NCBI RefSeq assembly: GCF_000255295.1
Contig: NC_017030.1
Coordinates: 124,001-188,000 of the forward strand
Source of the DNA: Corallococcus coralloides DSM 2259
GTDB lineage: Bacteria; Myxococcota; Myxococcia; Myxococcales; Myxococcaceae
Reading direction: 5' to 3'
DNA length: 64,000 nt
The first letter of the stretch is position 1. Every line of letters begins with the position of its first letter. The notes under the pieces are model-generated. The model saw only the letters and a list, made by a program, of their open reading frames with translations, had not been told where the DNA came from and did no database searches. The translations under genes were made by a program, and so were the position numbers. This document shows positions 28,845 through 37,772 of the stretch, piece after piece.

Positions 28845-30424
28845 GCGCTCGCGGCGGTGCCGCGCTGGACCTGACGACTCAGCCATCGGCGGAGCGGCCC
28901 CTGTCCATCCTCTTGCTGGAGGACAGCCCGCTGGACGCGCAGCTGGTGGCCGCGCAGCTGGAAGAGGGCGGGCTGCCTTCGACACTGGAGTGCGTGCAGG
29001 GGCGGGCGGCCTTCGTCGCGGCGCTGGAGAAGGGGAGGTTCGACCTCATCCTGTCGGACTACAACGTGCCGGGCTTCGACGGGATGAGCGCGCTGGAGGC
29101 GGCGAAGGCCGTGTGTCCGGACACGCCGTTCCTCTTCGTGTCAGGCGCGCTGGGCGAGGACCGCGCCATCGAGCTGCTCAAGCGCGGCGCCACGGACTAC
29201 GTGCTGAAGGACCGGCTGGAGCGGCTGGGCCCCAGCGTGCGGCGGGCGCTGCGCGAGGCGGAAGGGGTGCGGCTGCGCAAGCGCACGGAGGAGGCGCTGC
29301 GCCGCTCCGAGGAGCGCTACCAGTTGGTGGCGCACGCGAGCTTCGACGCCATCTGGGACCTGGATCTCCAGACGGACGCGATGCACTGGATTGGCGACGC
29401 GACGGAGGAGGTCTTCGGCTTCCCGGTGGAAGAGGTGGGCGCGGACGCGGCGTGGTGGCGCCGGCACATCCACGGCGAGGACCGCGAGCGGGTGCTGGCG
29501 GGGCTGCAGCGGGCGTTCGATTCGGACGAGGACCGGTGGCAGGACGAGTACCGCGTGCTGCGCAAGGACGGGGCGTACGCGTACGTGGCGGCGCAGGGCT
29601 CCATCCTGCGCGGCGAAAACGGGAAGGCGCGGCGCATCGTGGGCGCCATGCGCGACATCACGGAGCGGCGGCGGGCGGAGGAGGAGCGGCAGAAGCTGGT
29701 GCACGAGGCGCAGGCGCGGGTGGAGTTCGAGCAGCAGCTCATTGGCATTGTCAGCCACGACCTGCGCAACCCGCTGGGCGCCATCCTCACCGGCGCGTCG
29801 CTGATGCTCCGGCGCGACGACATCCAGCCGTGGCACGCGAAGGCGGCGGCGCGCGTCCTGTCCGCGGCGGAGCGGGCCACGCGGATGATCCGCGACCTGC
29901 TGGACTTCACGCAGGCGCGCATGGGCGGCGGCATCCCGGTGCACGCGGCGCCGTGTGACTTCCACGCGCTCATGCTGCAGGTGGTGGAGGAGGCGCGCAC
30001 GGCGCACCCGGAGCGCACCATCCAGATGGAGCAGGTGGGGGATGGGCAGGGAGCGTGGGACTCCGACCGGATGGCGCAGGTGCTGTCCAACATCCTGGGC
30101 AACGCGCTGAAGTACAGCCCGGAGGACACGCCGGTGCGCGTGGAGAGCCGGGGCGAGCCGGACGACGTCGTGGTGCACGTGCGCAACGGAGGCGACCCCA
30201 TTCCCCCGGAGATGCTCCCGCGCATCTTCGAGCCGCTCCAGCGCGGGACGACGGTGGGGCGCTCCGAGCGCAGCATCGGGCTGGGGCTCTACATCGTGCG
30301 GCAGCTGGTGCTGGCGCACGGCGGGACGGTGGACGCGAGGTCGTCCGAGGCGGAGGGCACGGTGTTCACCGTGCGCCTGCCGCGGCTTCCGCCGAAGGAG
30401 CCGACCGCTCCGGCGCCGGAGTAG
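28841..30424 (+). CDS. Hybrid histidine kinase REC-PAS-HisKA-HATPase
   Basis: 527 residues from the GTG at 28841, overlapping the preceding stop. A receiver at ~17-140 (ILLLEDSPLDAQLVAAQLEE, Asp73 in LILSDYNVPGFDG, FVSGALGEDRAIELLKRGAT) precedes one PAS at ~160-280 (RYQLVAHASFDAIWDLDL, MRDITERRR), HisKA with His306 in GIVSHDLRNPLG, and an ATPase domain with ILGNALKYSPED and GLGLYIVRQL. No membrane segments. It is the third gene of a coupled kinase-receiver-kinase operon without a DNA-binding output, a phosphorelay arrangement in which the single receiver may shuttle between the two kinases. It converges on yidD. Confidence 0.93.
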   Translation: MSARGGAALDLTTQPSAERPLSILLLEDSPLDAQLVAAQLEEGGLPSTLECVQGRAAFVAALEKGRFDLILSDYNVPGFDGMSALEAAKAVCPDTPFLFVSGALGEDRAIELLKRGATDYVLKDRLERLGPSVRRALREAEGVRLRKRTEEALRRSEERYQLVAHASFDAIWDLDLQTDAMHWIGDATEEVFGFPVEEVGADAAWWRRHIHGEDRERVLAGLQRAFDSDEDRWQDEYRVLRKDGAYAYVAAQGSILRGENGKARRIVGAMRDITERRRAEEERQKLVHEAQARVEFEQQLIGIVSHDLRNPLGAILTGASLMLRRDDIQPWHAKAAARVLSAAERATRMIRDLLDFTQARMGGGIPVHAAPCDFHALMLQVVEEARTAHPERTIQMEQVGDGQGAWDSDRMAQVLSNILGNALKYSPEDTPVRVESRGEPDDVVVHVRNGGDPIPPEMLPRIFEPLQRGTTVGRSERSIGLGLYIVRQLVLAHGGTVDARSSEAEGTVFTVRLPRLPPKEPTAPAPE

Positions 30425-30430
30425 GGCGCC

Positions 30431-30769
30431 TCAGGGCAGGTCGGTTCCCCCGAGGAACAGCACGTCGTTGCAGCGCCGGATGCGTGCCCAGGTGTGGAGT
30501 CCTCCGCGCCAGAGGCCGTACTTCTGGAGGGACTGGAGCCCGTACATCGAGCACGTGGGCGTGTAGATGCACTGCCGCTTCCAGCGGTGGGGCACCGCGT
30601 GGCGGTACAGCAGGACGAGCCCCACCGCGACGAGGCACAGCGGGTTGAGCCACCAGGGCAGGCGCGTGGGCTGGGGCGCGGGCGTGGCCTGGAGCTCGCG
30701 GGCCTCCTCGGGGAAGAGGGCGAGGGCGGAGTAGGGGTTGCCTTCCCAGGGCGGAGGGCCCGGGTTCAT
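30431..30769 (-). CDS. yidD: Membrane protein insertion efficiency factor YidD-like
   Basis: 112 residues from the ATG at 30767-30769. The C-terminal ~60 residues match YidD: a hydrophobic helix (LNPLCLVAVGLVLLYRHAV) and then the Cys-containing CIYTPTCSMYGLQSLQKYG followed by IRRCNDV. The family assists Sec/YidC-dependent membrane insertion. The N-terminal ~40 residues (Pro-rich) are extra relative to typical YidD, and the usual yidC/rnpA context is missing, so this may be a stand-alone paralogue. Its start overlaps the upstream DUF4177 gene stop by ATGA. Confidence 0.8.
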   Translation of the reverse strand: MNPGPPPWEGNPYSALALFPEEARELQATPAPQPTRLPWWLNPLCLVAVGLVLLYRHAVPHRWKRQCIYTPTCSMYGLQSLQKYGLWRGGLHTWARIRRCNDVLFLGGTDLP

Positions 30770-30999
30770 TCCTGCTTCGTCCGCTCGAAGACGCACACCA
30801 GCCAGGAGCCCGTCGCGGTGCCACAGCCCTTGGTCGCGGTGACGGCGCGGTACTCGCTGGAGTGCAGCTTCCAGCCCTGCGCGGCGTAGTTGTTGAGGAA
30901 CTTCGCGAAGTCGCCGCAGCGCTTGGGGTTCCAGCCCGGGTCGGTGGCGTTGCAGCCGGGGGCGGGAGGGACAAAGGCATCCACGTGATACTCGTACAT
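30766..30999 (-). CDS. DUF4177-like small protein
   Basis: 77 residues starting MYEYHVDAFVPPAPGCNATD. The ATG at 30997-30999 is preceded by AAGGAGCCCTGG, an excellent ribosome site, which excludes the longer N-terminus. The opening YEYHVDAF and the C-terminal half (FAKFLNNYAAQGWKLHSSEY, GSWLVCVFERT) match the DUF4177 pattern of a strand, a helix with LN.....GW.L and a final strand. Four cysteines, in GCNAT, KRC, KGC and VCV, are unusual for the family. It is coupled to yidD downstream. Function is unknown. Confidence 0.75.
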   Translation of the reverse strand: MYEYHVDAFVPPAPGCNATDPGWNPKRCGDFAKFLNNYAAQGWKLHSSEYRAVTATKGCGTATGSWLVCVFERTKQE

Positions 31000-31281
31000 C
31001 CAGGGCTCCTTCAGGGTGTCTGGGATTGACGGCGGATGCTGTCCCAGGCCGGCCGTGTGGCAAGAATTCATGCTTCACGGCCGTGCGTGGGTTTGGCCAT
31101 ACCCCATGCGTGGGATGGCTTGCGTTGAGACGGACCGGCAGGCTCGCGTGGGACGCCGCGTATGGGTTTCACATGACTGCCTGGAGGCCGGACAGGGGGA
31201 CCGGGGTGGAGCGGGCAGGCTCCAGCAGGGGACCTCCGCGGGATAGGATGCGGGGCTGGCCTCATCGAGGAAGGTGGACGC

Positions 31282-31926
31282 ATGTCGATGCCGCTGAAAG
31301 TCGTGAACGCCGTGCTGGACGCGGGCTTCGAGGGACTGGGACCGCTGTGCAGCGCGACGGAGCTCGCGGACGAGTACCTGCGTGACACGCGTTACGCGGA
31401 CCACGCGGCGCGCGTCGATTCGCTCATCCACTGGGAGACGGGGAAGCTGTTCACCACGGGCTTCCTGTCCGGGCTGGGCGGCCTGCTCACCCTGCCGGTG
31501 TCTCTGCCCGCGGGCCTGGGCGTGTCGTGGGCGGTGCAGGCGCGGCTGGTGGGCGCCATCGCTCGCATCCACGGGCACGATGTGGAGGCGGACCGCGTGC
31601 GGACCCTCACGCTGCTGGCCATCGTGGGGGACATTGGCAAGGAAGTGGTGAAGCAGGCCGGTATCGAAGTCAGCCAGCAGTTGGGCATGCGCGCGCTGGA
31701 GGCCGTGCCGATGCACGCGCTGAGCAGCATCAACCGCGCGGTGGGCTTCCGGCTGGTGAGCAAGGCGTCCCAGAAGGGCGTCGTGAACCTGTCCAAGGTG
31801 GTGCCCCTGGCCGGTGGGCTGGTGGGCGGCGCGGTGGATGCGCTCGCGTGCCGCGCGGTGGGGGCCACGGCCCGGCGGTTGTTCGCGCCAGGACCGGGGG
31901 CGTTGGTGCCCGTGTCGCCTGGATGA
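31282..31926 (+). CDS. EcsC-family protein
   Basis: 214 residues, MSMPLKVVNAVLDAGFEGLG. GAGGAAGGTGG supports the ATG at 31282. Features of the EcsC family: a DAGFEGLGPLCSATELADEY opening, a Gly/Leu-rich membrane-associating region (TTGFLSGLGGLLTLPVSLPA), AVQARLVGAIARIHGHD, then VGDIGKEVVKQAG and a C-terminal glycine-rich hydrophobic hairpin (VVPLAGGLVGGAVDALACRA). EcsC proteins are poorly understood and may act near ABC exporters or in membrane stress. It stands alone, followed by the sugar ABC operon about 55 bases later. Confidence 0.8.
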   Translation: MSMPLKVVNAVLDAGFEGLGPLCSATELADEYLRDTRYADHAARVDSLIHWETGKLFTTGFLSGLGGLLTLPVSLPAGLGVSWAVQARLVGAIARIHGHDVEADRVRTLTLLAIVGDIGKEVVKQAGIEVSQQLGMRALEAVPMHALSSINRAVGFRLVSKASQKGVVNLSKVVPLAGGLVGGAVDALACRAVGATARRLFAPGPGALVPVSPG

Positions 31927-31982
31927 CCGGGCGCGGGGCTTGTCGTTGACGGTGGGCCTTCGCGCTGGAGTCATCCGGGCGC

Positions 31983-33263
31983 ATGGGCCGACTCCTTGTC
32001 CTCCTCGTCGCGCTGGGCCTCGCCGTGGGAGGGTGCCGGCGCTCGTCCGAGGAGGCGGGCACCGGGGGCCGCACTCGCATCGTCTTCAAGTTCCAGCCGC
32101 TGTGGGGCGACCCGAAGCCGTTCCGTGAGCTGCTGACGCAGTACGAGCGCGCCAATCCGGACGTGGAGCTGGTGACGGAGGCGCTGCCGAATTCGTCGGA
32201 CCTGGCGCACCAGTTCTTCCTCACGTCGTTGCAGGGCAAGGCCACGGACTTCGACGTGCTGGTGGCGGACGTCGTCTGGGTGCCGGAGTTCGCTCGCGCG
32301 GGCTGGGTGGCGGACCTGTCCGAGGACTTTCCTCCCGAGCGCCTGCGCCAGGAGTTCCTGCCCGGGCCGGTGGACGCCGTCGTGATGAACGGGCGCACGT
32401 ACGCGGTGCCCTGGTACGTGGACGTGGGCGTCCTCTACTACCGCACGGACCTGGTGCCTCGCGCGCCGCGCACCTACGAGGAGCTGCGGCGCTTCACCCG
32501 CGACGCGATGGCGAAGACGCCCGGCATCCAGGGCTATGTGTGGCAGGGCCGGCAATATGAGGGCCTGACCTGCAACGTGTACGAGGCCATCTGGGGCCAC
32601 GGTGGGCAGTCGCTGGGGACGGACGGGCGCGTGCTGCTGGAGACGGAGCCCGCTCGCGAGGCGCTGGCGTACCTGCATGGGCTCATCGCGGACGGGCTGT
32701 CTCCCCAGACGGTCACGGGCTTTGGCGAGGAGGAGTCCCGGCGCGTGTTCCAGGAGGGCCGCGCGGTGTTCATGCGCAACTGGCCCTATGCGTGGAGCGA
32801 GGCGCAGGCGGAGGGCTCTCCCATCCGGGGCAAGGTGGGCATCGCGCCGCTACCGACGAAGGATGGACAGCCGGGGTGGGGGACGCTGGGCGGGTGGCAG
32901 CTCGCGGTGAACGCGCATGTTTCGCCCGCGCGCAGGAAGGCTGCGGCCCGGCTCATCGCGCACCTGACGTCGCCGGAGGCGAACCGCGTGCTGGCGCTGC
33001 ACTACGCGCGCAACCCGCCCCGGCTGGCGCTGTATGACGACCCGCAGCTGCGCTCGGAGGAGCCGTTCATCGCGAGCCTGAAGGAGGCGCTGGTGCGGGC
33101 GCGCCCCCGGCCGGTGACGCCGTACTACCTGCTCATCGCGGATGTGCTCCAGAGCGAGTTCTCCGCCGCGGTGGCGGGCCTGCGGACTCCGGAGGTGGCG
33201 CTCACTCGCGCGCAGAAGCAGGTGGATCACCTGACCGGTGAGCAGCCTCCGGAGGTGGAATGA
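31983..33263 (+). CDS. Extracellular solute-binding lipoprotein, family 1 (sugar ABC importer)
   Basis: 426 residues. MGRLLVLLVALGLAVGGC is a lipoprotein signal with the lipid-modified Cys18. The mature chain has the family-1 fold: IVFKFQPLWGDPKPFRELLT, FDVLVADVVWVPEFARAGWV, GRTYAVPWYVDVGVLYYRTD, FMRNWPYAWSEAQA, IAPLPTKDG and GTLGGWQLAVNAH. It captures an oligosaccharide or polyol and hands it to the two downstream permeases. The stop overlaps the permease start (ATGA), so the three genes form one translational unit. Confidence 0.92.
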   Translation: MGRLLVLLVALGLAVGGCRRSSEEAGTGGRTRIVFKFQPLWGDPKPFRELLTQYERANPDVELVTEALPNSSDLAHQFFLTSLQGKATDFDVLVADVVWVPEFARAGWVADLSEDFPPERLRQEFLPGPVDAVVMNGRTYAVPWYVDVGVLYYRTDLVPRAPRTYEELRRFTRDAMAKTPGIQGYVWQGRQYEGLTCNVYEAIWGHGGQSLGTDGRVLLETEPAREALAYLHGLIADGLSPQTVTGFGEEESRRVFQEGRAVFMRNWPYAWSEAQAEGSPIRGKVGIAPLPTKDGQPGWGTLGGWQLAVNAHVSPARRKAAARLIAHLTSPEANRVLALHYARNPPRLALYDDPQLRSEEPFIASLKEALVRARPRPVTPYYLLIADVLQSEFSAAVAGLRTPEVALTRAQKQVDHLTGEQPPEVE

Positions 33264-34138
33264 GGGGCGTGGGTTCGCAGGCTCGGGAGCGGCGGCAGGC
33301 GTACCTGCTGGTGGCGCCAGCGGTGTTGGTGCTGGCCGTGGTGGCGCTGTACCCGGTGCTGGCGGCGATATGGCTGAGCCTGCACCGCTTCATCCTGGTG
33401 TTCGGCGAGCGGCGCTTCACGGGGCTGGAGAACTACGCCTACCTGATGGGGGACGCGCGCTTCTGGTCCGCGCTGGGGAACACGGCGTACTTCACGGCGG
33501 TGGCGGTGACGGTGGAGTTGCTGCTCGCGGTGCCGCTGGCGCTGCTGCTCAACCGCGCGTTCCCGGGGCGGGGCCTGTTGCGCGCGTCGGTGCTGGTTCC
33601 GTGGGCGATTCCCACGGTGGTGAGCGCGCGGCTGTGGGCGTGGATGTTCAACCCGGACTACGGGCTCATCAACCGGGTGCTGGGTGGGGCGGAGATCAAC
33701 TGGCTGGGGGCGCCGGGGTATGCGTTGCACGCGGCCATCCTGGTGGACGTGTGGAAGACGACGCCCTTCGTGGCGCTGCTGGTGCTGGCGGGGTTGCAGG
33801 GCATTCCGGAGGACCTCTACAAGGCGGCGCGCGTGGACGGCGCTTCGGAGTGGCGGCAGTTCCGGTCCATCACGCTGCCGTTGCTCAAGCCCGCGCTGCT
33901 CTTGGCGGTGCTGTTCCGGTCGCTGGACGCGTTCCGCGTGTTCGACGCCATCTACGTGCTGACGGAGGGTGGGCCGGCGAACACGACGGAGACACTGAGC
34001 ATCTACGCGTACAAGACGCTGATGCGCTCCGGGGACTTCGGGTACGGCAGCACGCTGTCGGTGGCGACGTTCCTGGGCGTGGTGCTGCTGGCGGTGGTGT
34101 GGCTGCGCTGGCTGGGGCGCGAGGAGGGGCGGCGATGA
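33260..34138 (+). CDS. ABC sugar permease, MalF/UgpA type
   Basis: 292 residues with six predicted transmembrane helices (AYLLVAPAVLVLAVVALYPV, TAYFTAVAVTVELLLAVPLA and so on). The cytoplasmic EAA loop that docks on the ATPase is seen as EDLYKAARVDGASEWRQFRS, near residue 195. It is the first of the paired inner-membrane subunits, coupled by ATGA overlaps to the binding protein upstream and the second permease downstream. The ATPase subunit is not encoded here. Confidence 0.92.
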   Translation: MRGVGSQARERRQAYLLVAPAVLVLAVVALYPVLAAIWLSLHRFILVFGERRFTGLENYAYLMGDARFWSALGNTAYFTAVAVTVELLLAVPLALLLNRAFPGRGLLRASVLVPWAIPTVVSARLWAWMFNPDYGLINRVLGGAEINWLGAPGYALHAAILVDVWKTTPFVALLVLAGLQGIPEDLYKAARVDGASEWRQFRSITLPLLKPALLLAVLFRSLDAFRVFDAIYVLTEGGPANTTETLSIYAYKTLMRSGDFGYGSTLSVATFLGVVLLAVVWLRWLGREEGRR

Positions 34139-34944
34139 AGCGGCCGGGGCTGGGCACGGCGCTGGCCGTGGTGGCGTTCCTCACGTTCTTCCTGGGGCCC
34201 TTCCTGTGGCAGGTGCTCACGAGCCTGTGGCCGGACGGCGAGCTGACCCGGCCGTGGCCTTCGCACCTGACGGGGGCGAACTACGAGAGCGTGTTGTTCG
34301 GGCGGCCGTTCCTGTGGGCGGTGTTGAACTCGCTGGTGGTGGCGACGCTGACGACGGTGTTCTGTCTCACGGTGGGGGCGTCCGCGGCGTTCGCGTTGGC
34401 GAAGCTGGAGTTCCGGGGGAGGGGGCTGCTGCTGTCCGCGGCGCTGGGCGTGTCGATGTTCCCGCCCATCGCGACGGTGAGCCCGCTGTACCTCATCCTC
34501 AACGCGGTGGGCTTGCGGGACAGCCTGGTGGGGCTGGCGTTGCCATACACGACGTTCGCGCTGCCGCTGACGTTGTGGGTGCTGACGTCGTTCTTCCGCC
34601 AGCTGCCGGACGAGCTGTACCGGGCGGCGCGGGTGGATGGGTGCACGCCGGTGGGCGCGTTCCGAAGGGTGCTGTTGCCCCTGGCGGCGCCGGGTCTGGC
34701 GACGACGGCCATCCTGGTCTTCATCTTCGCGTGGAACGAGTTCCTCTACGCGCTGACGTTCCTGTCCACGCCGGAGAAGCGCACGGTGCCGGTGGCCATC
34801 AGCCTCTTCGCCAGTGAGTACAAGGAGCCGTGGGGAGAGATCGCCGCCGCGTCGGTGGTGGCCACGCTGCCGCTGGTGGTGCTCACCGTGCTGTTCCAGC
34901 GGCGCATCGTGTCCGGGCTCACGGCCGGCGCGGTGAAGGAGTAG
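34135..34944 (+). CDS. ABC sugar permease, MalG/UgpE type
   Basis: 269 residues from the ATG at 34135 (MKRPGLGTALAVVAFLTFFL), overlapping the previous stop. Six membrane helices and the EAA loop DELYRAARVDGCTPVGAFRR are present, along with FIFAWNEFLYALTFL near the C-terminus, both hallmarks of the MalG group. It completes the translocation pore. No MalK-type ATPase gene follows; such systems commonly borrow an ATPase encoded elsewhere. Confidence 0.92.
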   Translation: MKRPGLGTALAVVAFLTFFLGPFLWQVLTSLWPDGELTRPWPSHLTGANYESVLFGRPFLWAVLNSLVVATLTTVFCLTVGASAAFALAKLEFRGRGLLLSAALGVSMFPPIATVSPLYLILNAVGLRDSLVGLALPYTTFALPLTLWVLTSFFRQLPDELYRAARVDGCTPVGAFRRVLLPLAAPGLATTAILVFIFAWNEFLYALTFLSTPEKRTVPVAISLFASEYKEPWGEIAAASVVATLPLVVLTVLFQRRIVSGLTAGAVKE

Positions 34945-34946
34945 GC

Positions 34947-35264
34947 CTAGGGGCGGCTTCGCGCGCGGGGTAGCCAGTAATCGGGCTTGCGACGCAGGTG
35001 CGCGACGGCGAGCACCACCACGTCCTCGTCACGGACGAGGTAGGGCAGGGCGAAGGGGTACTCCGGAAGCAGGAAGCGGCGGATGGGTGGCGTGTGATGG
35101 AGCAGAGGCCAGAGGGGCCAGCGGTCTGGATGCGCGTGGATGGAGTCCATCGCCAGATACACGGTGTCGGAGAAGCGGTCACCGAGGCCTGTGCGCTGGT
35201 CGTCGTACCAGTCGATGACCTCGAGCAGCTCCGGTTCGGCAGCGCGATGCAGTCGGATGCCCAT
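34947..35264 (-). CDS. ParE/RelE-family toxin
   Basis: 105 residues, MGIRLHRAAEPELLEVIDWY. The ParE/RelE fold pattern is clear: an N-terminal strand, helical hairpin with ELLEVIDWYDDQRTGLGDRF, then HPDRWPLW, IRRFLLPEYPFALPYLV and the C-terminal strand VVVLAVAHLRRKPDYW with the usual H..R.P..W ending. RelE/ParE toxins cut ribosome-bound mRNA or poison gyrase; which applies cannot be read here. It follows the antitoxin gene on the same strand with a 16-base gap, the canonical antitoxin-first order. Confidence 0.88.
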   Translation of the reverse strand: MGIRLHRAAEPELLEVIDWYDDQRTGLGDRFSDTVYLAMDSIHAHPDRWPLWPLLHHTPPIRRFLLPEYPFALPYLVRDEDVVVLAVAHLRRKPDYWLPRARSRP

Positions 35265-35280
35265 ACGGGGTGGAGTGCAC

Positions 35281-35523
35281 CTAGCGCTGACGTCGCCTCT
35301 GCTCGCGCCGCTCCTCTATTCTTTTTTTCACGTCGTCCCAATCGAGAAGCTCCGCCGTCCCATCAAGGACTTCCTGGGCACGGCGGCTGACTTCCTCGCC
35401 CCAGGAAGCCTCGATGTCCGGGGCATCCGCGTCTGACACCTCACGCACGAGCCGGGCGCGGTCTTCCGGCGAAAGTTGCAAAACCTGGGCAATCAGCTCG
35501 TCCACGGTCGCCATCGACATCAT
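35281..35523 (-). CDS. Antitoxin of the ParE-type toxin-antitoxin pair
   Basis: 80 residues, MMSMATVDELIAQVLQLSPE. GAGGAGG lies 6 bases before the first ATG. The family pattern (addiction-module component: LIAQVLQLSPEDRARLVREV, WGEEVSRRAQEVLDG, WDDVKKRIEERREQRRR) fits a helical antitoxin whose C-terminal helix wraps the toxin. It probably also autoregulates the operon. The ParE-type toxin gene lies directly downstream. Confidence 0.85.
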   Translation of the reverse strand: MMSMATVDELIAQVLQLSPEDRARLVREVSDADAPDIEASWGEEVSRRAQEVLDGTAELLDWDDVKKRIEERREQRRRQR

Positions 35524-35589
35524 TCTAGCTCCTCCTCGGGTTCCGCGCTCATGCCGCGGAGGAGCCTTCCTACCTGGAGGGTCTGACAG

Positions 35590-36246
35590 CTACCGGCCTA
35601 CTGCTTCGACCTCCGCCCAGAGGCGCTTGTCTTCCAGCGCTGTATCCAGCGGCGCACGGCGCTCCGCGATGCGCAGGAGCACGGCGGCCAGCTGGTCCAG
35701 GTGCATGGGCTTCAGCTTGTGCAGCAGCGGCAGCTTGCCCAGCGTGTGCAGGATGCCGGGGGGCGCGTGGTATTCGCCCTCCAGCGCGGGCGGGCGCACC
35801 ATCGTGTAGGGGATTCCGCTCTCTCGGACGATGCGCTCTGCTTCCGCCTTGGCCTTGAGGTACGCGCCCACCGGGCTTCCCGCGCCCACCGACGTGAGCA
35901 GGATGAAGTGGTCCACCCCCGCTGCCTTCGCCGCGTCCACCAGCTGCCGCGTGGTGCCGATGTCGCTCGTCTCGTAGGTGTCCCCGGCCGCGAAGCGCTT
36001 GCGCATCGTTCCGATGAGCTGGAGCACCGTGGTGCTGCCCTTCATCGCCTCCACCAGCGCGGGCCCGTCCGCCAGCTCCAGCACCGCCTTCTTCGGCCAG
36101 TGGTTCGCGGGCTCCGTGTTCGCGCTCTTGGGGCGCACGTGCGGCGTCACGGAGACGCCCTGGGCCAGGGCCTGCCGCATCAACGTGCGGCCCGTCGCGC
36201 CCGTGGCGCCCGCGACGAAGAGATGACGAGGAGCTGCGCTGCTCAT
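35590..36246 (-). CDS. NAD(P)H-binding atypical SDR protein
   Basis: 218 residues from the ATG at 36244-36246 (MSSAAPRHLFVAGATGATGR), chosen for GGGAGGC upstream. The N-terminal Rossmann motif VAGATGATGR is of the atypical SDR (NAD(P)-binding_10) class, followed by VLQLIGTMRKRFAAGDTYE, HFILLTSVGAGSPVGAYLKAK with the residue string S...Y..K, and IPYTMVRPPALEGEYH. It is likely a reductase, or a redox sensor like HSCARG/YwnB proteins. No partner genes. It lies on the same strand as, and about 110 bases downstream of... the gap to the phospholipase D-like gene end at 36359. Confidence 0.85.
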   Translation of the reverse strand: MSSAAPRHLFVAGATGATGRTLMRQALAQGVSVTPHVRPKSANTEPANHWPKKAVLELADGPALVEAMKGSTTVLQLIGTMRKRFAAGDTYETSDIGTTRQLVDAAKAAGVDHFILLTSVGAGSPVGAYLKAKAEAERIVRESGIPYTMVRPPALEGEYHAPPGILHTLGKLPLLHKLKPMHLDQLAAVLLRIAERRAPLDTALEDKRLWAEVEAVGR

Positions 36247-36358
36247 GGCGATGCCTCCCGGCCGCGACCCTCGCGGACCCTGGAGCACTTCTTGAGCACA
36301 CGGCCCGCCCCTTGCCCACTGTTTCCAGGGGGCACGCGTGAAAGCGGACAGCCGGCCT

Positions 36359-37579
36359 TCAGCGCACGGCTTGCTCGGCCTGGACCTCGCGCGCCTTCGT
36401 GACGTCATCCAGGAAGATGGCTTCCAACTGCCGTGCAGCCTCCACGTCCTCCAGGACCAGCGAACCTTCTTCCAGCAGATTGAACGACAGCGCGTCGTAG
36501 TTGATGGACCCCACCAGCACGAGCCGGTCATCCACCAGCATCGTCTTCGCGTGCATCATCGACGGCTGGTACTCCCAGAGACGCACGCCCGCCGCCTTCA
36601 GCGTGTCGTAACTCTGGCGCTGGAGCAGCGTGATGGCCGGTTGATCATTCTTGTCTCCCGGCGCCAGCACCCGCACGTCCACGCCCGCGCGCGCCTTCTC
36701 CACCAGCAGCGCCGTCAGCGCGTCGTTGGGCGTGAAGTACGCCTGCGAAATCCACAGCCGCTTCTTCGCCGCCTTCACCATCAGCTGGGTCAGCCGCTCC
36801 GCGCGCGTCACCTCCGGGTTCGCCGTGCTGCTGACGAAGGCCGCCCAGCCTTCACCCGCGGCGTCCAGGCCGGGCTGCGTCACCGACAGCGTGGGGAAGT
36901 CCGTCTGGGGCAACAGCTCGCCCGTCGTCTCCTGCCAGTTCTCCGCGAAGGCCTGCTGGAGCTGCGCCACCACCGGGCCCTGGACCCGCACGTTGGTGTC
37001 TCGCCATTCCTTTTCGTTGCGCGCGTCGCCCAGCCACTCGTCCTGGATGGCGAGCCCGCCGGTGACGGCCACCTTGCCGTCCACCACGAGAATCTTGCGG
37101 TGGTTGCGCGCCAGGTTCTCGTCCGCCGGCAGCGGGCGGAACAGGTGGGCTTCGCAGCCGGCCGCTTCCAGCCGGGGCTTCACCTCCGTCTCGAAGGGCC
37201 CGCTGCCCAGCGGATCCACCAGCACGCGGCAGTGCACGCCCTTCCGGGCACGCTCGGCCAGCGCTTCAATCATCCGGTCGGACGCACGGCCCGGCCGCCA
37301 GATGAACATCACGATGTGGATGGAGGCGCGGGCCCGGCCGATTTCTTCCACCATCACGTCGAATACGGCGCCGTTGTTCGCCCACCGGATGCGGTTGCGC
37401 GGTTCCATCCGCACGCCCGTCGTCTGGTACAGCGCCGATGCGAAGCCCGCCCCACGCGAACCCACCTGCCCCGTGAGCTGGAATGGACGCGACGACTCCT
37501 TCGTGTTGCACGCGGACGGACATCCCGCGAGCAACAACGCCCCCATCATTCCCCCCAACCATCGTCCGCCCTTGCCCAC
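36359..37579 (-). CDS. Phospholipase D-like / cardiolipin synthase-like lipoprotein
   Basis: About 406 residues from the GTG at 37577-37579 (MGKGGRWLGGMMGALLLAGC), chosen because it places a lipobox LLAGC at the N-terminus; AGGAGG lies 14 bases upstream, rather far, and the frame stays open further upstream. Two HKD motifs are present: HRKILVVDGKVAVTGG and HAKTMLVDDRLVLVGSINYD, each followed by the expected G/S and N. These define the PLD superfamily that hydrolyses or transfers phosphatidyl groups. Cardiolipin synthase C-like activity is the best guess, but a lipoprotein anchor would put it outside the cytoplasm. Cysteines also occur in GCPSACNTKE directly after the lipobox. Confidence 0.85.
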   Translation of the reverse strand: MGKGGRWLGGMMGALLLAGCPSACNTKESSRPFQLTGQVGSRGAGFASALYQTTGVRMEPRNRIRWANNGAVFDVMVEEIGRARASIHIVMFIWRPGRASDRMIEALAERARKGVHCRVLVDPLGSGPFETEVKPRLEAAGCEAHLFRPLPADENLARNHRKILVVDGKVAVTGGLAIQDEWLGDARNEKEWRDTNVRVQGPVVAQLQQAFAENWQETTGELLPQTDFPTLSVTQPGLDAAGEGWAAFVSSTANPEVTRAERLTQLMVKAAKKRLWISQAYFTPNDALTALLVEKARAGVDVRVLAPGDKNDQPAITLLQRQSYDTLKAAGVRLWEYQPSMMHAKTMLVDDRLVLVGSINYDALSFNLLEEGSLVLEDVEAARQLEAIFLDDVTKAREVQAEQAVR

Positions 37580-37772
37580 GCCCGTTGCCCGCGCCTCCTG
37601 ACCTTCAGGGGTAGGCACCCCCAGGTGACGTGTCACCCGTGAGCGCGAGACGAGTGTTCTCTGTCCACGGAGTGAGTGTGCGCACAGGGAGGTGAGGTAG
37701 GCATGTCGATCCTCCGCGACGTGGGCCGTCTTTTTCGACGAAACCCCCGCTGTCCCCCGAAAGGTCCATCCC

